Assembly: GCA_033721915.1 (NCBI GenBank)
Contig: JAWWAC010000010.1
Span: 1-64,000, forward strand
Origin: REBR01 sp033721915
GTDB taxonomy: Bacteria; Pseudomonadota; Gammaproteobacteria; Pseudomonadales; Oleiphilaceae
Reading direction: 5' to 3'
DNA: 64,000 bases
The notes under the pieces were generated by a model. The model ran no database searches, was not told the DNA's origin, and saw only the letters and a list, made by a program, of their open reading frames with translations. This document shows positions 28,059 to 37,359 of the stretch, in pieces. Each line of letters starts with the position of its first letter. Within the stretch, counting starts at the first letter, position 1. The position numbers and the translations under genes were made by a program.

Positions 28059-29027
28059 TCAGGCCACCCGTGAGACGGACAGCTCCGCCAGTGCCAGCAG
28101 TGAGTCCCTGAACGGGGAGTCGGGGATGTCCGCCAGGGCGTCACGGGCCTGGCCGGCGGCCTCACGGGCTTTTTCCAGGGTGTAGTCCAGTGCCCCCGTG
28201 GTTTCCACCAGGTGGCCGATGCGCTCCAGCTGATCCAGCCCGCCCTGGCGGATGGCGTCGCGGATCAGCTTGCGATCCGCCTCAGGAGCGCTTTTCATGG
28301 CCTGTATCAGTGGCAGTGTGGCCTTGCCTTCCGCCAGGTCGTCACCCAGGTTTTTGCCCATGGTCCGGGCATCCCCCCGGTAATCCAGCATGTCGTCCAC
28401 CAGCTGGAAGGCCATGCCCAGTCGCTGGCCGTAATCCCGCAGCGCCGATTCCTGTTCCGGGCTGGCGCCGGCCTGCATGGCGCCGGTCTGTGAGGCGGCC
28501 TGGAAGAGCATGGCGGTCTTGCTGTGGATCACCTGCAGGTACTGGGCTTCCGTCAGGTCCGGGTTCTTGACGTTCATCAGCTGCATCACCTCCCCCTCGG
28601 CGATCACCGCTGTGGCGTCGGACAGCACCGACATGATGGGCAGGCTGTTGAGTGAGACCATCATCTGGAAGGCGCGTGAGTAGAGGAAGTCCCCCACCAG
28701 CACACTGGGGGCATTGCCCCAGCGGGCATTGGCGGTGGTGCGACCGCGGCGCAGGTCGGAGGTGTCCACCACATCGTCGTGGAGAAGAGTGGCGGTGTGG
28801 AGAAACTCGATCACCGTGGCCAGCTTCTGGTGGTCCTGGCCCTGATAGCCCAGCGCCCTGGCGCTCAGCAGCACCAGCAGTGGCCGCAGTCGCTTGCCGC
28901 CGCTGTCCACGATATGGTGGGCAATGCGCTCCACCATCGGCACATGGGAGCTTAACTGCTCGCTGATCAGCTGGTTGACCCGGGCAAAGTCCTCCTGCAC
29001 GGGCTGGTAAAGGGTTTCCACGGACAT
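28059..29027 (-). CDS. ispB: Polyprenyl (octaprenyl-type) diphosphate synthase
   Basis: 322 residues of the trans-isoprenyl diphosphate synthase family. The first Asp-rich motif DDVVD is at 84-88 in LLHDDVVDTSDLRRG, the second in QLVDDMLDYRGD. It extends isopentenyl diphosphate chains to the ubiquinone side chain. It is divergent from rplU, the standard gammaproteobacterial arrangement, which supports the ispB assignment. Confidence 0.94.
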   Translation of the reverse strand: MSVETLYQPVQEDFARVNQLISEQLSSHVPMVERIAHHIVDSGGKRLRPLLVLLSARALGYQGQDHQKLATVIEFLHTATLLHDDVVDTSDLRRGRTTANARWGNAPSVLVGDFLYSRAFQMMVSLNSLPIMSVLSDATAVIAEGEVMQLMNVKNPDLTEAQYLQVIHSKTAMLFQAASQTGAMQAGASPEQESALRDYGQRLGMAFQLVDDMLDYRGDARTMGKNLGDDLAEGKATLPLIQAMKSAPEADRKLIRDAIRQGGLDQLERIGHLVETTGALDYTLEKAREAAGQARDALADIPDSPFRDSLLALAELSVSRVA

Positions 29028-29185
29028 GCCGGATCTTGCCTGCTGTGTTTTCCCGTCAGAGAGGCACAGGGGCGCTCAGACAGGGCGGTCAAAGGATGGA
29101 CGTACATTATGGACTGCCCCGGCCGGTGTCAACTGTGACGGGGCGCCCGGCCGGGCTGGCTTTGAGGTTTTGCGGTGCATGGCAC

Positions 29186-29214
29186 TTGTGTCCTTCCAGC
29201 AGGTTTCGTATAAT
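29186..29214 (+). promoter_or_regulatory. Predicted sigma-70 promoter of rplU-rpmA
   Basis: A perfect -10 TATAAT (29209-29214) is preceded after 17 bases by TTGTGT (29186-29191). It would give a leader of roughly 100 bases before the rplU ATG. The leader carries short inverted repeats (for example GAACC-A-GGTTC around 29280), but I cannot assign a known ribosomal-protein leader fold. Confidence 0.65.
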
Positions 29215-29324
29215 CTCGCGCCCTTGCAACTCATCCCAACCTGCGCCCCTGCTATAGGGTTGCCAGAGCGCTTCCCTTAGAACCAGGTTCAAGAGCAGGG
29301 ATGGGTCATAGACGGAGTCACAGC

Positions 29325-29636
29325 ATGTACGCAGTTATAGTCAGTGGTGGTAAACAGCATCGTGTTCGCGAAGGCGAGACACTGAAGCTGGAGAAAATCG
29401 AACAGGAAACCGGTGCCAGCATCGATTTCGATCGCGTTCTTCTGGTCGCCGATGGGGACAAGGTCCAGGTGGGCGACCCCCAGGTGAAAGGTGCCAAGGT
29501 CACGGCGGAGATCCTCAGCCACGGCCGTCACGACAAGGTTCGCATCATCAAGTTCAAGCGTCGTAAGCACCACATGAAGCAAATGGGTCATCGCCAGTGG
29601 TACACTGAGGTGAAAATCACCGGTATCAAAGGCTAA
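29325..29636 (+). CDS. rplU: 50S ribosomal protein L21
   Basis: 103 residues, beginning MYAVIVSGGKQHRVREGETL; ATG 29325 is the canonical start, though the frame is open eight codons further upstream. The C-terminal KFKRRKHHMKQMGHRQWYTE is the rRNA-binding basic region. First gene of rplU-rpmA, 56 bases before rpmA. Confidence 0.97.
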   Translation: MYAVIVSGGKQHRVREGETLKLEKIEQETGASIDFDRVLLVADGDKVQVGDPQVKGAKVTAEILSHGRHDKVRIIKFKRRKHHMKQMGHRQWYTEVKITGIKG

Positions 29637-29692
29637 ATTCAAGCGGAATAAGGCCGCCATGGGCGGCATTCCCAGCAGCAAGGAGTCAGATC

Positions 29693-29953
29693 ATGGCGCA
29701 TAAAAAAGCGGCAGGCAGTACCCGTAACGGTCGCGATTCCGAGTCGAAACGACTTGGTGTCAAAATGTTCGGCGGCCAGGTTGTGCGCGCCGGCAACATC
29801 ATCGTCCGTCAGCGTGGCACCCGTTTCCACGCCGGCCAGGGCGTTGGCATCGGCAAGGATCACACCCTGTTTGCCAAGGCCGACGGTGTGGTCAAGTTCC
29901 AGGTCCGTGGCGAGCACAACCGCAAGTTTGTGAGCATCGAAGCCGCAAACTGA
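29693..29953 (+). CDS. rpmA: 50S ribosomal protein L27
   Basis: 86 residues, MAHKKAAGSTRNGRDSESKR start, full length. Its N-terminus reaches the peptidyl-transferase centre. The 228 bases between it and obgE may hold a separate promoter; a weak TAAAAT at 30145-30150 is the only candidate I see. Confidence 0.97.
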   Translation: MAHKKAAGSTRNGRDSESKRLGVKMFGGQVVRAGNIIVRQRGTRFHAGQGVGIGKDHTLFAKADGVVKFQVRGEHNRKFVSIEAAN

Positions 29954-30181
29954 GCCCGGTGGTGGGCCCGCAAGGGCCCGCGAGCCTGACAGGAACCCCG
30001 CTGCAAAAACGCTGCGCCGGATGCCGCCCACTGGGTGACCGGCGCGCGTTGCTGTGCGGGGTTTTCTGCTTTCTGCAGCCCGGCTCCGACGTTGCGTTTT
30101 GCGTAACGCCTTGCAATGACACTGAACCGTCCCTGTCCTCAGGGTAAAATACCCCCTGCACCCAGGGTAAAGAGACACCTC

Positions 30182-31384
30182 ATGAAGTTTGTGGATGAAG
30201 TCACCATCAACGTGGAAGCCGGCAAGGGCGGCAATGGCTGCCTGAGCTTCCGGCGGGAAAAATTCGTCCCCCGTGGCGGCCCTGACGGCGGCGATGGGGG
30301 CGATGGCGGCTCCGTGTGGCTGGTGGCCAGTGAGGACCTCAATACCCTGGTGGATTACCGCTACCAGCGCCGTTTCAGGGCCGAGACCGGTGAGGACGGC
30401 CGTGGCCGCAACTGCTCCGGACAGAAGGGCCGGGACCTGGTGCTGGAGGTGCCCGTGGGCACCACCATCGTGGACGCCACCACCGACGAGGTGCTGGGGG
30501 ATCTCACGGAGATCGGGCAGCGCCAGAAGGTGGCACAGGGGGGCTTTCACGGTCTGGGTAACACCCGTTACAAGTCCAGTGTCAACCGTGCCCCCCGCCA
30601 GACCAGCCCCGGCAGCGCCGGTGAAGTGCGTGAGCTGCGGCTGGAGCTGAAGGTGATGGCGGATGTGGGGCTTCTGGGCATGCCCAATGCCGGCAAGTCC
30701 ACACTGATCCGTTCCGTCTCCGCCGCCCGTCCCCGTGTGGCGGATTACCCCTTTACCACCCTGGTGCCCAACCTGGGCGTGGTGAGTGTGGAGGCCCACC
30801 GCAGCTTTGTCCTGGCGGACGTGCCGGGGCTGATCGCCGGCGCGGCGGAAGGGGCCGGCCTGGGTATCCGTTTTCTGCGCCATCTGGTGCGCACCCGCCT
30901 GCTGCTCCATGTGGTGGACATTGCCCCCTTCGACGGCAGTGATCCGGCGGAGAACGTGCGGGCCATTGACGCCGAGCTGGGCACCTTCAGTCCCACACTG
31001 GAGCAGCGTGAGCGCTGGCTGGTGATCAACAAGTGCGACATGCTCACGGAAGAGGAGCTGGACGAGCGCTGCCAGGCCCTGACCCGCTCGCTGGGCTGGG
31101 AAGGGCCGGTGTTCCGCATCTCCGCACTCAGCCACCAGGGCACCAAAGCCCTGTCACAGGCCATCATGACCTGGCTGGAGCAGAAGCGTCAGCAGGAGCA
31201 GGAAGACCCACAGGCGGCGGAAGACGAGAAACGCATGCGGGACACCATGGATGAAGAGGCCCGTGAGCACATCCAGTCACTGCGCCAGAGGCGCCGTGCC
31301 GAGTCCCGCGCCAACCGGGGCGCGGACGATGACGACGACGATGACGGGGATGACGGCCCGGAATTTGTCTACGCCCCCTATTAA
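30182..31384 (+). CDS. obgE: Obg-family GTPase ObgE/CgtA
   Basis: 400 residues. The glycine-rich Obg fold (KFVDEVTINVEAGKGGNGC, GGPDGGDGGDGGSVW) is followed by a GTPase domain with GMPNAGKST (G1), DVPGLIAGA (G3) and NKCD (G4). It acts in 50S assembly and stress signalling. The C-terminal extension is strongly acidic (a run of Asp residues near the end), as in other gammaproteobacterial Obg proteins. ATG 30182 is used; the longer frame begins in non-conserved sequence. Confidence 0.96.
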   Translation: MKFVDEVTINVEAGKGGNGCLSFRREKFVPRGGPDGGDGGDGGSVWLVASEDLNTLVDYRYQRRFRAETGEDGRGRNCSGQKGRDLVLEVPVGTTIVDATTDEVLGDLTEIGQRQKVAQGGFHGLGNTRYKSSVNRAPRQTSPGSAGEVRELRLELKVMADVGLLGMPNAGKSTLIRSVSAARPRVADYPFTTLVPNLGVVSVEAHRSFVLADVPGLIAGAAEGAGLGIRFLRHLVRTRLLLHVVDIAPFDGSDPAENVRAIDAELGTFSPTLEQRERWLVINKCDMLTEEELDERCQALTRSLGWEGPVFRISALSHQGTKALSQAIMTWLEQKRQQEQEDPQAAEDEKRMRDTMDEEAREHIQSLRQRRRAESRANRGADDDDDDDGDDGPEFVYAPY

Positions 31385-31444
31385 CCAGCGATCAACAGTC
31401 AGCCGGAACCACGACCAGTGCAGGGAAATGTCAGGCGGTGAAGC

Positions 31445-32569
31445 ATGAGTGAGCGACAGCGGTTGCGCCGGGCACGGCGCCTGGTGGTCAAGATCGGCAG
31501 CGCCCTTCTGACCGACGACGGACGTGGCATTGACGCCGGCCGGCTGACCGACTGGGTGGACCAGCTGGCGGCGCTGAAGGCCGGCGGCACCGAGCTGGTG
31601 CTGGTCTCCTCCGGCGCCGTGGCGGAGGGCATGACCCGCCTGGGCTGGAAGCAGCGCCCGACACTGGAGCACGAGCTGCAGGCCGCCGCCGCCGTGGGGC
31701 AGATGGGGCTGGTGCAGGCCTGGGAGGTGCAGTTTCGCCGACACGGCACCCACACGGCGCTGATACTGCTGACCCACGACGACCTCTCCGACCGCAAGCG
31801 CTACCTCAATGCCCGCAGCACGCTGCGCAGCCTGATGGACCTGGGGGTGGTGCCCATCGTCAATGAAAACGACACCGTTGTCACCGACGAGATCCGCTTC
31901 GGTGACAACGACACACTGGGGGCGCTGGTCACCAACCTGGTGGAGGCGGACGGACTGATCCTGCTCACGGACCAGGACGGACTGTACGACCAGGACCCCC
32001 GCAACAACCCCGATGCCCGTCTGATTGACGAGGCCATGGCCAGCGACCCCCGCCTGGACGCCATGGTGGCCGGTGAGGGCGGCGTTCTCGGCCGTGGCGG
32101 CATGCGCACCAAGCTGCGTGCGGCCCGCCTGGCGGCCCGCTCAGGGGCCTTCACACTGATTGCCGGGGGACGTGTGCCTTCCGTGATTGCCAGTGCCCGT
32201 GAGGGGCAGGGCGGCGGCACACTGCTGCTGCCGGACCAGAGCCGTATCGGTGCCCGCAAACAATGGCTGGCGGGGCATTTGCAGACCCGTGGCCGACTGA
32301 CACTGGACCCTGGGGCGGTACGGGTGGTCAGCGCCCAGGGCCGCAGCCTGCTGCCGGTGGGGGTGCGGGCGGTAACCGGCAACTTCCGCCGTGGCGAGAT
32401 GGTTTCCTGTGTGGACAGCGAAGGCCGTGAAGTGGCCCGTGGGCTGGTCAATTACGGTGCCGACGAGGCACGGCGCATCATGGGCCAGCCCAGCGAGCGC
32501 ATCCAGTCACTGCTGGGTTATGTCTCCGACGAAGAGCTGATCCACCGGGACAATATGGTGCTGGTCTAG
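31445..32569 (+). CDS. proB: Glutamate 5-kinase
   Basis: 374 residues. An amino-acid kinase domain (RRLVVKIGSALLTDDGRG, LVSSGAVAEGMTRLG, VPIVNENDTVVTDEIRFGDN, LLTDQDGLYDQDPR) is followed by a C-terminal PUA domain. It carries out the first step of proline synthesis and is usually feedback-inhibited by proline, which also matters for osmoprotection. The run rplU-rpmA-obgE-proB is typical. It is convergent with the next gene with a gap of only five bases and no visible terminator. Confidence 0.96.
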   Translation: MSERQRLRRARRLVVKIGSALLTDDGRGIDAGRLTDWVDQLAALKAGGTELVLVSSGAVAEGMTRLGWKQRPTLEHELQAAAAVGQMGLVQAWEVQFRRHGTHTALILLTHDDLSDRKRYLNARSTLRSLMDLGVVPIVNENDTVVTDEIRFGDNDTLGALVTNLVEADGLILLTDQDGLYDQDPRNNPDARLIDEAMASDPRLDAMVAGEGGVLGRGGMRTKLRAARLAARSGAFTLIAGGRVPSVIASAREGQGGGTLLLPDQSRIGARKQWLAGHLQTRGRLTLDPGAVRVVSAQGRSLLPVGVRAVTGNFRRGEMVSCVDSEGREVARGLVNYGADEARRIMGQPSERIQSLLGYVSDEELIHRDNMVLV

Positions 32570-32574
32570 ACACA

Positions 32575-33900
32575 CTAGCCCCTGCTGGCGCGCTTCACCC
32601 GCAGGGCGCTGCTGATCTCATCCCCCAGGTAGGCTCCGATGGCTTTCAGCAGCCCCAGCTTCGGGTCCTCGCGGCCCTGGTCCGCCAGGCGGAAAATCTG
32701 CTGGTAGTACCAGGCCTGTCCCCCCAGCACATTGATGATCTTGAAGGCCTTCACCGGGCTGGTGGGTGAGAAAAGCCCTGTCGGGGCCAGATGGAGCCGA
32801 TCCTCGTGGCGCACGGTTTCCTCCAGTGTGCCTTCCAGCAGTCCCTTCGGGGTGAAAGGGTCGGTACACAGGGGGCGCCCAAGGCCGATCATGTCCGTAT
32901 CCCCCGCCTCAATGGCCGCCTCCATGGTTTCCCGCCGGCGGAATCCCCCGGTCACCATGATGGGACACTGGCAGACCTTCTGTATGGCACTGGCGTAGGT
33001 GAGGAAGTACGCCTCACGGGCTTTGGTGCTCTCACGCTGCGGGGGCTGTTCGTCCCGCACCGTGCTGCTGTCCCCCTGATGACCCAGCAGCCGTGGCTGC
33101 TCATAGGTGCCGCCGGAGATCTCCAGCAGATCGATATTCACGTCGTTCAGCCAGGCCACCACCTTCAGGCACTCTTCGTGGCTGAATCCCCCCTTGCGAA
33201 AATCGTCCGAGTTGAGTTTCACGCCAATGGGGAAGTCCGGCCCCACCGCATCACGGGTGGCCCTGACCGTCTCCAGCAGCAGGCGCGCCCGGTTCTCCAG
33301 TGAGCCGCCCCACTGGTCCGTGCGCTGGTTGGTAACCGGTGACAGGAAGGAGGAGATCAGGTAGCCGTGGGCACCGTGGATCTGCACCCCGGTAAAGCCG
33401 GCGTCTCTGGCCACACGGGCGACCCGGGCAAAGCGCTGGATGATGTCTTCGATTTCACCATGACTCAGTGCCCTGGGGCGGGCGTAGTTGCCCAGGAGCT
33501 TGAGCTGCACCGCCGAAGGCCCTGCGGGTCGGGTGGTTACATAACGGGGAGACTGTCGCCCGGCGTGGGAGATCTGCATCCACAGGTGGTTGCCATTGCG
33601 GGTGCCGGCCCTGGCCCAATCCCTGAGAGACTCCATGCCTTCCGCCTCGCCGGACTCCGGCGCCGGGTCGATGGCCACATTGCCCGGGCGCTCCAGTATG
33701 CTCCGCTCGACCATCACATTGCCGGTGATCAGAAGCCCCGCACCGCCGTCGGACCAGAGCCCGTAGAGACTCTCGTGGCGGGCCGTGGCCCGCAGCCGGT
33801 CATCGGACAGGCCTTCTGTCATGGCGGCCTTGCACAACCGGTTGGGTAATGTGGCGCCACAAGGCAACTCAAGGGGGCGTGACAGTGGGGAATCGGGCAT
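32575..33900 (-). CDS. NADH:flavin oxidoreductase, Old Yellow Enzyme family
   Basis: 441 residues from ATG 33900, which has AAGGA seven bases upstream; an ATG nine codons earlier lacks a good site. It is an FMN-binding TIM barrel with QISHAGRQSP, the HGAHGYLISSFLSP segment, TDQWGGSLENRARLLLE, and a C-terminal FMN phosphate loop (VTGGFRRRETM, IGLGRPLCTDP). It should reduce an activated C=C bond using NAD(P)H; the substrate is unknown. The C-terminal extension of about 60 residues marks a longer subfamily. Confidence 0.88.
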   Translation of the reverse strand: MPDSPLSRPLELPCGATLPNRLCKAAMTEGLSDDRLRATARHESLYGLWSDGGAGLLITGNVMVERSILERPGNVAIDPAPESGEAEGMESLRDWARAGTRNGNHLWMQISHAGRQSPRYVTTRPAGPSAVQLKLLGNYARPRALSHGEIEDIIQRFARVARVARDAGFTGVQIHGAHGYLISSFLSPVTNQRTDQWGGSLENRARLLLETVRATRDAVGPDFPIGVKLNSDDFRKGGFSHEECLKVVAWLNDVNIDLLEISGGTYEQPRLLGHQGDSSTVRDEQPPQRESTKAREAYFLTYASAIQKVCQCPIMVTGGFRRRETMEAAIEAGDTDMIGLGRPLCTDPFTPKGLLEGTLEETVRHEDRLHLAPTGLFSPTSPVKAFKIINVLGGQAWYYQQIFRLADQGREDPKLGLLKAIGAYLGDEISSALRVKRASRG

Positions 33901-34163
33901 CTCGGGGTCCTTCTGGTCGGGAGTCATCGGTGCTCAGTCCCCGGGCAGCCAGTTGGCCAGGGGCGTCTCTGGGTTTATACACCAGTTGGCCGGGCAAAAG
34001 CACGGCGGGGTTTTCACCGCTCGTTTTCAATCCCGACCGGGAAGACGGGCGTACCCTCTCACGGGTGGCCACTGTCCGCAGACCCCCTCGGTGTTCTACA
34101 GTGGAGGAAGGGCATGAGCATAAAGTCGCCTGATTGTTTGATACGACAAAAAGAGGACTGGTT

Positions 34164-34436
34164 ATGAGCAATCCCGTGATCGCCGACAACAAACCCGTCA
34201 AAGTGCCACTGGAACAGGGTGAGAAATACGCCTTTTGCCGTTGCGGCCGCTCCGGCGAGCAGCCCTTCTGCGATGGCTCCCACTCCGGAACTGGAATAAC
34301 GCCCAAGGTGTTTACCGCTGAGAAGGATGGCGATGCCGTTCTGTGCCAGTGCAAGCACACTGCTGACGAGCCCTTCTGTGATGGCACCCACAAGCAGTTT
34401 TCCGCGGACCAGGTGGGCCAGGAGGGTCCGGGCTGA
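34164..34436 (+). CDS. CDGSH iron-sulfur domain protein (two domains)
   Basis: 90 residues from ATG 34164 (AAGAGG upstream). It contains two complete CDGSH signatures, CRCGRSGEQPFCDGSH and CQCKHTADEPFCDGTH, each with the 3-Cys/1-His ligand set for a redox-active [2Fe-2S] cluster. Tandem-domain bacterial proteins of this type are related to CISD3; their physiological role is poorly defined and linked to iron/redox balance. It is convergent with katG across a shared terminator. Confidence 0.92.
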   Translation: MSNPVIADNKPVKVPLEQGEKYAFCRCGRSGEQPFCDGSHSGTGITPKVFTAEKDGDAVLCQCKHTADEPFCDGTHKQFSADQVGQEGPG

Positions 34437-34463
34437 ACCGCAGGGACGGCATTCCAGGAACAC

Positions 34464-34501
34464 AAAAAGCCCGCGGAACCACCGGCTCCGCGGGCTTTTT
34501 T
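34464..34501. terminator. Bidirectional intrinsic terminator
   Basis: AGCCCGCGGA and TCCGCGGGCT form a 10-bp stem, flanked by A-run 5' and T-run 3', so it should terminate both the CDGSH gene (plus strand) and katG (minus strand). Confidence 0.9.
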
Positions 34502-34573
34502 GATGGGAGTGCGTGACTCCCAGGTCACCGGTGCTTCCAGGATCTGGTGGCACCGGATTCCGTTTGCGGGTGA

Positions 34574-36784
34574 TTACTTCAGATCGAAGCGATCCGCGTC
34601 CATCACCTTGCTCCAGGCCGCCACGAAGTCCTTGACGAACTTCTCTTTGGCGTCGCTCTGAGCATAGATCTCAGAGATGGCACGCAGCTGGGAGTTGGAG
34701 CCGAAGACCAGGTCCACTCGGGTACCGGTCCACTTCACCTTGCCGCTGCTGCGGTCCTTGCCCTCGTAGACGTCTTCCTCGGAAGCGCTGGGCTGCCATT
34801 CGGTGTTCTCATCCACCAGATTCACAAAGAAATCGTTGGTCAGAGTACCGGGCTTGTCCGTGAAGACGCCATGCTTGGATTGGCCATGGTTGGCATCCAG
34901 GGCACGAAGGCCACCCACTAGAGCAGTCATCTGCGGAGCGCTCAGCTGCAGCAGCTGGGCACGGTCCACCAGCATCTCCTCATCGGAGACAGTGAACTTG
35001 GTGCGGCGGTAGTTGCGGAAACCGTCCGCCTCCGGCTCCAGAGCGGCAAAGGATTCCGTATCCGTCTGCTCCTGGCTGGTGTCCATACGGCCGGGATTGA
35101 AGGGCACCTCGATCGTGTGTCCTGCCTCCTTGGCGGCCTTCTCCACGGCGGCACAGCCGCCCAGTACGATCAGATCGGCCAGTGACACCTTCTTGTTGCC
35201 GGATTGGGCATCGTTGAAGGTTGTCTGGACCTTTTCCAGTGTTTCGAGAACTTTGGCCAGTTGCTTGGGCTGGTTGGCCTCCCAGTCCTTCTGGGGCGCG
35301 AGCCGGATTCGGGCACCATTGGCACCACCGCGCAGGTCGGAACCACGGAAGGTGGACGCGGAGGCCCAGGCGGTGGAAACCAGCTCGGACACGGACAGAC
35401 CACTGTCCAGCAATTTGGACTTGAGGGTCTGGATGTCCTGCGCATCGATCAGGTCGTGATCCACGGCAGGGACCGGGTCCTGCCAGATCAGATCTTCGGA
35501 AGGCACTTCCGGGCCGAGATAGCGGACCTTGGGGCCCATGTCCCGATGGGTCAGTTTGAACCAGGCACGGGCGAACGCGTCGGCAAACTCTTCCGGGTTG
35601 GCGTGGAAGTGCTCGCAAATCTTGCGATAGGCGGGGTCTTCCCGCATGGCCATGTCCGCGGTGGACATCATGATGCCGACACGCTGCGCGGCGTCTTCGG
35701 GATCCGGTGCCATGTCCTTGTCCGCCAGGCCCTTGGGGGCCCACTGCTGGGCACCGGCGGGGCTCTTGGTCAGCTCCCACTCGTAACCGAACAGCACATC
35801 AAAGTAGCTCATGTCCCAGGTGGTGGGAGTGGGTGTCCAGGCGCCTTCAAGACCACTGGTGATGGTGTCGCGGCCCTTGCCCTTGCCATAGCTGTTCTTC
35901 CAGCCGAATCCCATTTCTTCCATGGGGGCGGCTTCCGGCTCCGGACCCACGTACTTCTCTGGGTCGGCCGCACCGTGGGTCTTACCGAAGGTGTGGCCAC
36001 CGGCGGTGAGGGCGACGGTCTCGTAATCGTTCATGGCCATCCGGGCGAAGGTCTCGCGGATGTCACGGGCGGATTTCAGAGGGTCGGGCTCACCGTCAGG
36101 ACCTTCCGGATTCACATAGATCAGGCCCATCTGGACGGCTGCCAGTGGGTGTTCCAGGTGACGGTCGCCGGAATAGCGCTTGTTACCCAGCCACTCATCT
36201 TCGGCACCCCAATAGATGTCCTCTTCGGGCTGGAAGATGTCTTCACGGCCACCGCCAAAACCAAAGGTCTTGAAACCCATGGATTCCATGGCCACGTTGC
36301 CCGCCAGAATGTACAGATCCGCCCAGGACAGGCTGTTGCCGAATTTCTGCTTGATGGGCCACAGCAGGCGACGTGCCTTGTCCAGGTTGCCGTTGTCCGG
36401 CCAGCTGTTGATGGGGGCAAAACGCTGGTTACCGGTGGCGGCGCCGCCACGGCCGTCGCCGGTGCGGTAAGTACCGGCACTGTGCCAGGCCATACGGATA
36501 AAGAAGGGGCCGTAATGGCCGTAATCCGCGGGCCACCAATCCTTGGAGTCCGTCATCAGCGCTTCCAGGTCTTTCTTCACCGCCTTCAGGTCAAGTTTCT
36601 TGAACGCCTCGGCGTAGTCAAAGTCCTCACCCAGTGGGTTGGACTTCGGGGAGTGCTGGTGGAGGATGGCCAGGTTCAGCTGGTTGGGCCACCAGTCCCG
36701 GTTGGTTGTGCCCTTGCTGGGCGTGGTTGCAGCGCCGTGCATGACCGGGCATTTGCCGCCGGTCTGTGCATCATTTCCGCTCAT
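34574..36784 (-). CDS. katG: Catalase-peroxidase
   Basis: 736 residues, full two-domain KatG. The active-site distal segment RMAWHSAGTYRTGDGRGG carries Trp and His, IYVNPEGPDG carries the Tyr of the Met-Tyr-Trp adduct, and GGHTFGKTHGA carries the proximal His. It destroys hydrogen peroxide. ATG 36784 (MSGNDAQTGGKCPVMHG) is the normal start. Base composition is less extreme than in adjacent genes. Regulation by OxyR is usual for katG, but I could not identify a convincing full OxyR site. Confidence 0.97.
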   Translation of the reverse strand: MSGNDAQTGGKCPVMHGAATTPSKGTTNRDWWPNQLNLAILHQHSPKSNPLGEDFDYAEAFKKLDLKAVKKDLEALMTDSKDWWPADYGHYGPFFIRMAWHSAGTYRTGDGRGGAATGNQRFAPINSWPDNGNLDKARRLLWPIKQKFGNSLSWADLYILAGNVAMESMGFKTFGFGGGREDIFQPEEDIYWGAEDEWLGNKRYSGDRHLEHPLAAVQMGLIYVNPEGPDGEPDPLKSARDIRETFARMAMNDYETVALTAGGHTFGKTHGAADPEKYVGPEPEAAPMEEMGFGWKNSYGKGKGRDTITSGLEGAWTPTPTTWDMSYFDVLFGYEWELTKSPAGAQQWAPKGLADKDMAPDPEDAAQRVGIMMSTADMAMREDPAYRKICEHFHANPEEFADAFARAWFKLTHRDMGPKVRYLGPEVPSEDLIWQDPVPAVDHDLIDAQDIQTLKSKLLDSGLSVSELVSTAWASASTFRGSDLRGGANGARIRLAPQKDWEANQPKQLAKVLETLEKVQTTFNDAQSGNKKVSLADLIVLGGCAAVEKAAKEAGHTIEVPFNPGRMDTSQEQTDTESFAALEPEADGFRNYRRTKFTVSDEEMLVDRAQLLQLSAPQMTALVGGLRALDANHGQSKHGVFTDKPGTLTNDFFVNLVDENTEWQPSASEEDVYEGKDRSSGKVKWTGTRVDLVFGSNSQLRAISEIYAQSDAKEKFVKDFVAAWSKVMDADRFDLK

Positions 36785-37359
36785 AATGATCTCCGTTGTC
36801 TGTTGCGTTGTCGATAATCCGTCCACAGGAGCGATGCTCCTGTGGACCAGTAAACCGGGTGCCGGACTCCGATCTTCAAGGGTGAGAGAAAAACCGCAAG
36901 GCTCTCACCGTCTACCACGGCACACCAATGCTCCTGAAGAATAGACCAGGGCGGCGCACAGTGGAAAAGGGCATACCAATGAACACTGCACGTCGTTACT
37001 TGTACGGCAAAAGGGCGGACCGGGAAAGGCCCGATTCCGTTGCTGAAACCAATATACATCAATAGAGCGCCATTGTTTTAAGTTGTTTTTTTGCACCATT
37101 TCAATAGTTTTTATTAATGGTAAAGACGGGCCCCTTCAGACCTTCCGGTCAGTGGACTGCCGGCTGAATAGGCCAATAAGGAGGGGGCTTTGCTCTCAGT
37201 AGGGGCTCGATCGCACGGTGCCGGGCGTGATTGCGGGAGAAAGGCACACGGGGAACTGGTGGGAAATGGAGTACAGGTTCTGCTCCCGCCTGAGCCACTC
37301 CACGGGCATCATCCAATGGGGCAGGTCAGAGACGACAGAGGTTGTGCACGAGTGTGGGC
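36785..37359. other. katG upstream region, AT-rich, no gene
   Basis: 575 bases between katG and the end of the diguanylate cyclase gene. It contains two inverted repeats (a 12-bp-arm palindrome at 36821-36847, and GGTGAGAG 36881 / CTCTCACC 36902) and an AT-rich stretch at 37040-37125, where the katG promoter probably lies (TTGAAA is visible on the minus strand near 37100). The rest (37130-37359) has short open frames on both strands that resemble nothing I know. Confidence 0.5.
36821..36847. repeat. Perfect inverted repeat in the katG leader
   Basis: GTCCACAGGAGC and GCTCCTGTGGAC are perfect 12-bp arms around the three-base centre GAT. On the katG strand it lies 37-63 bases upstream of the ATG. 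It could be an RNA hairpin in the leader or a dimeric-regulator site; there is no T-run, so it is not a terminator. Confidence 0.8.

Noticed and set aside
35204..36817. 537-codon plus-strand open frame across katG
   Set aside because: Antisense to katG; the composition is explained by the reverse complement of katG.
37055..37110. OxyR site for katG
   Set aside because: ATAG occurs at 37062 and 37104, but the partner CTAT half-sites and the 22-base register of a full OxyR site are missing.
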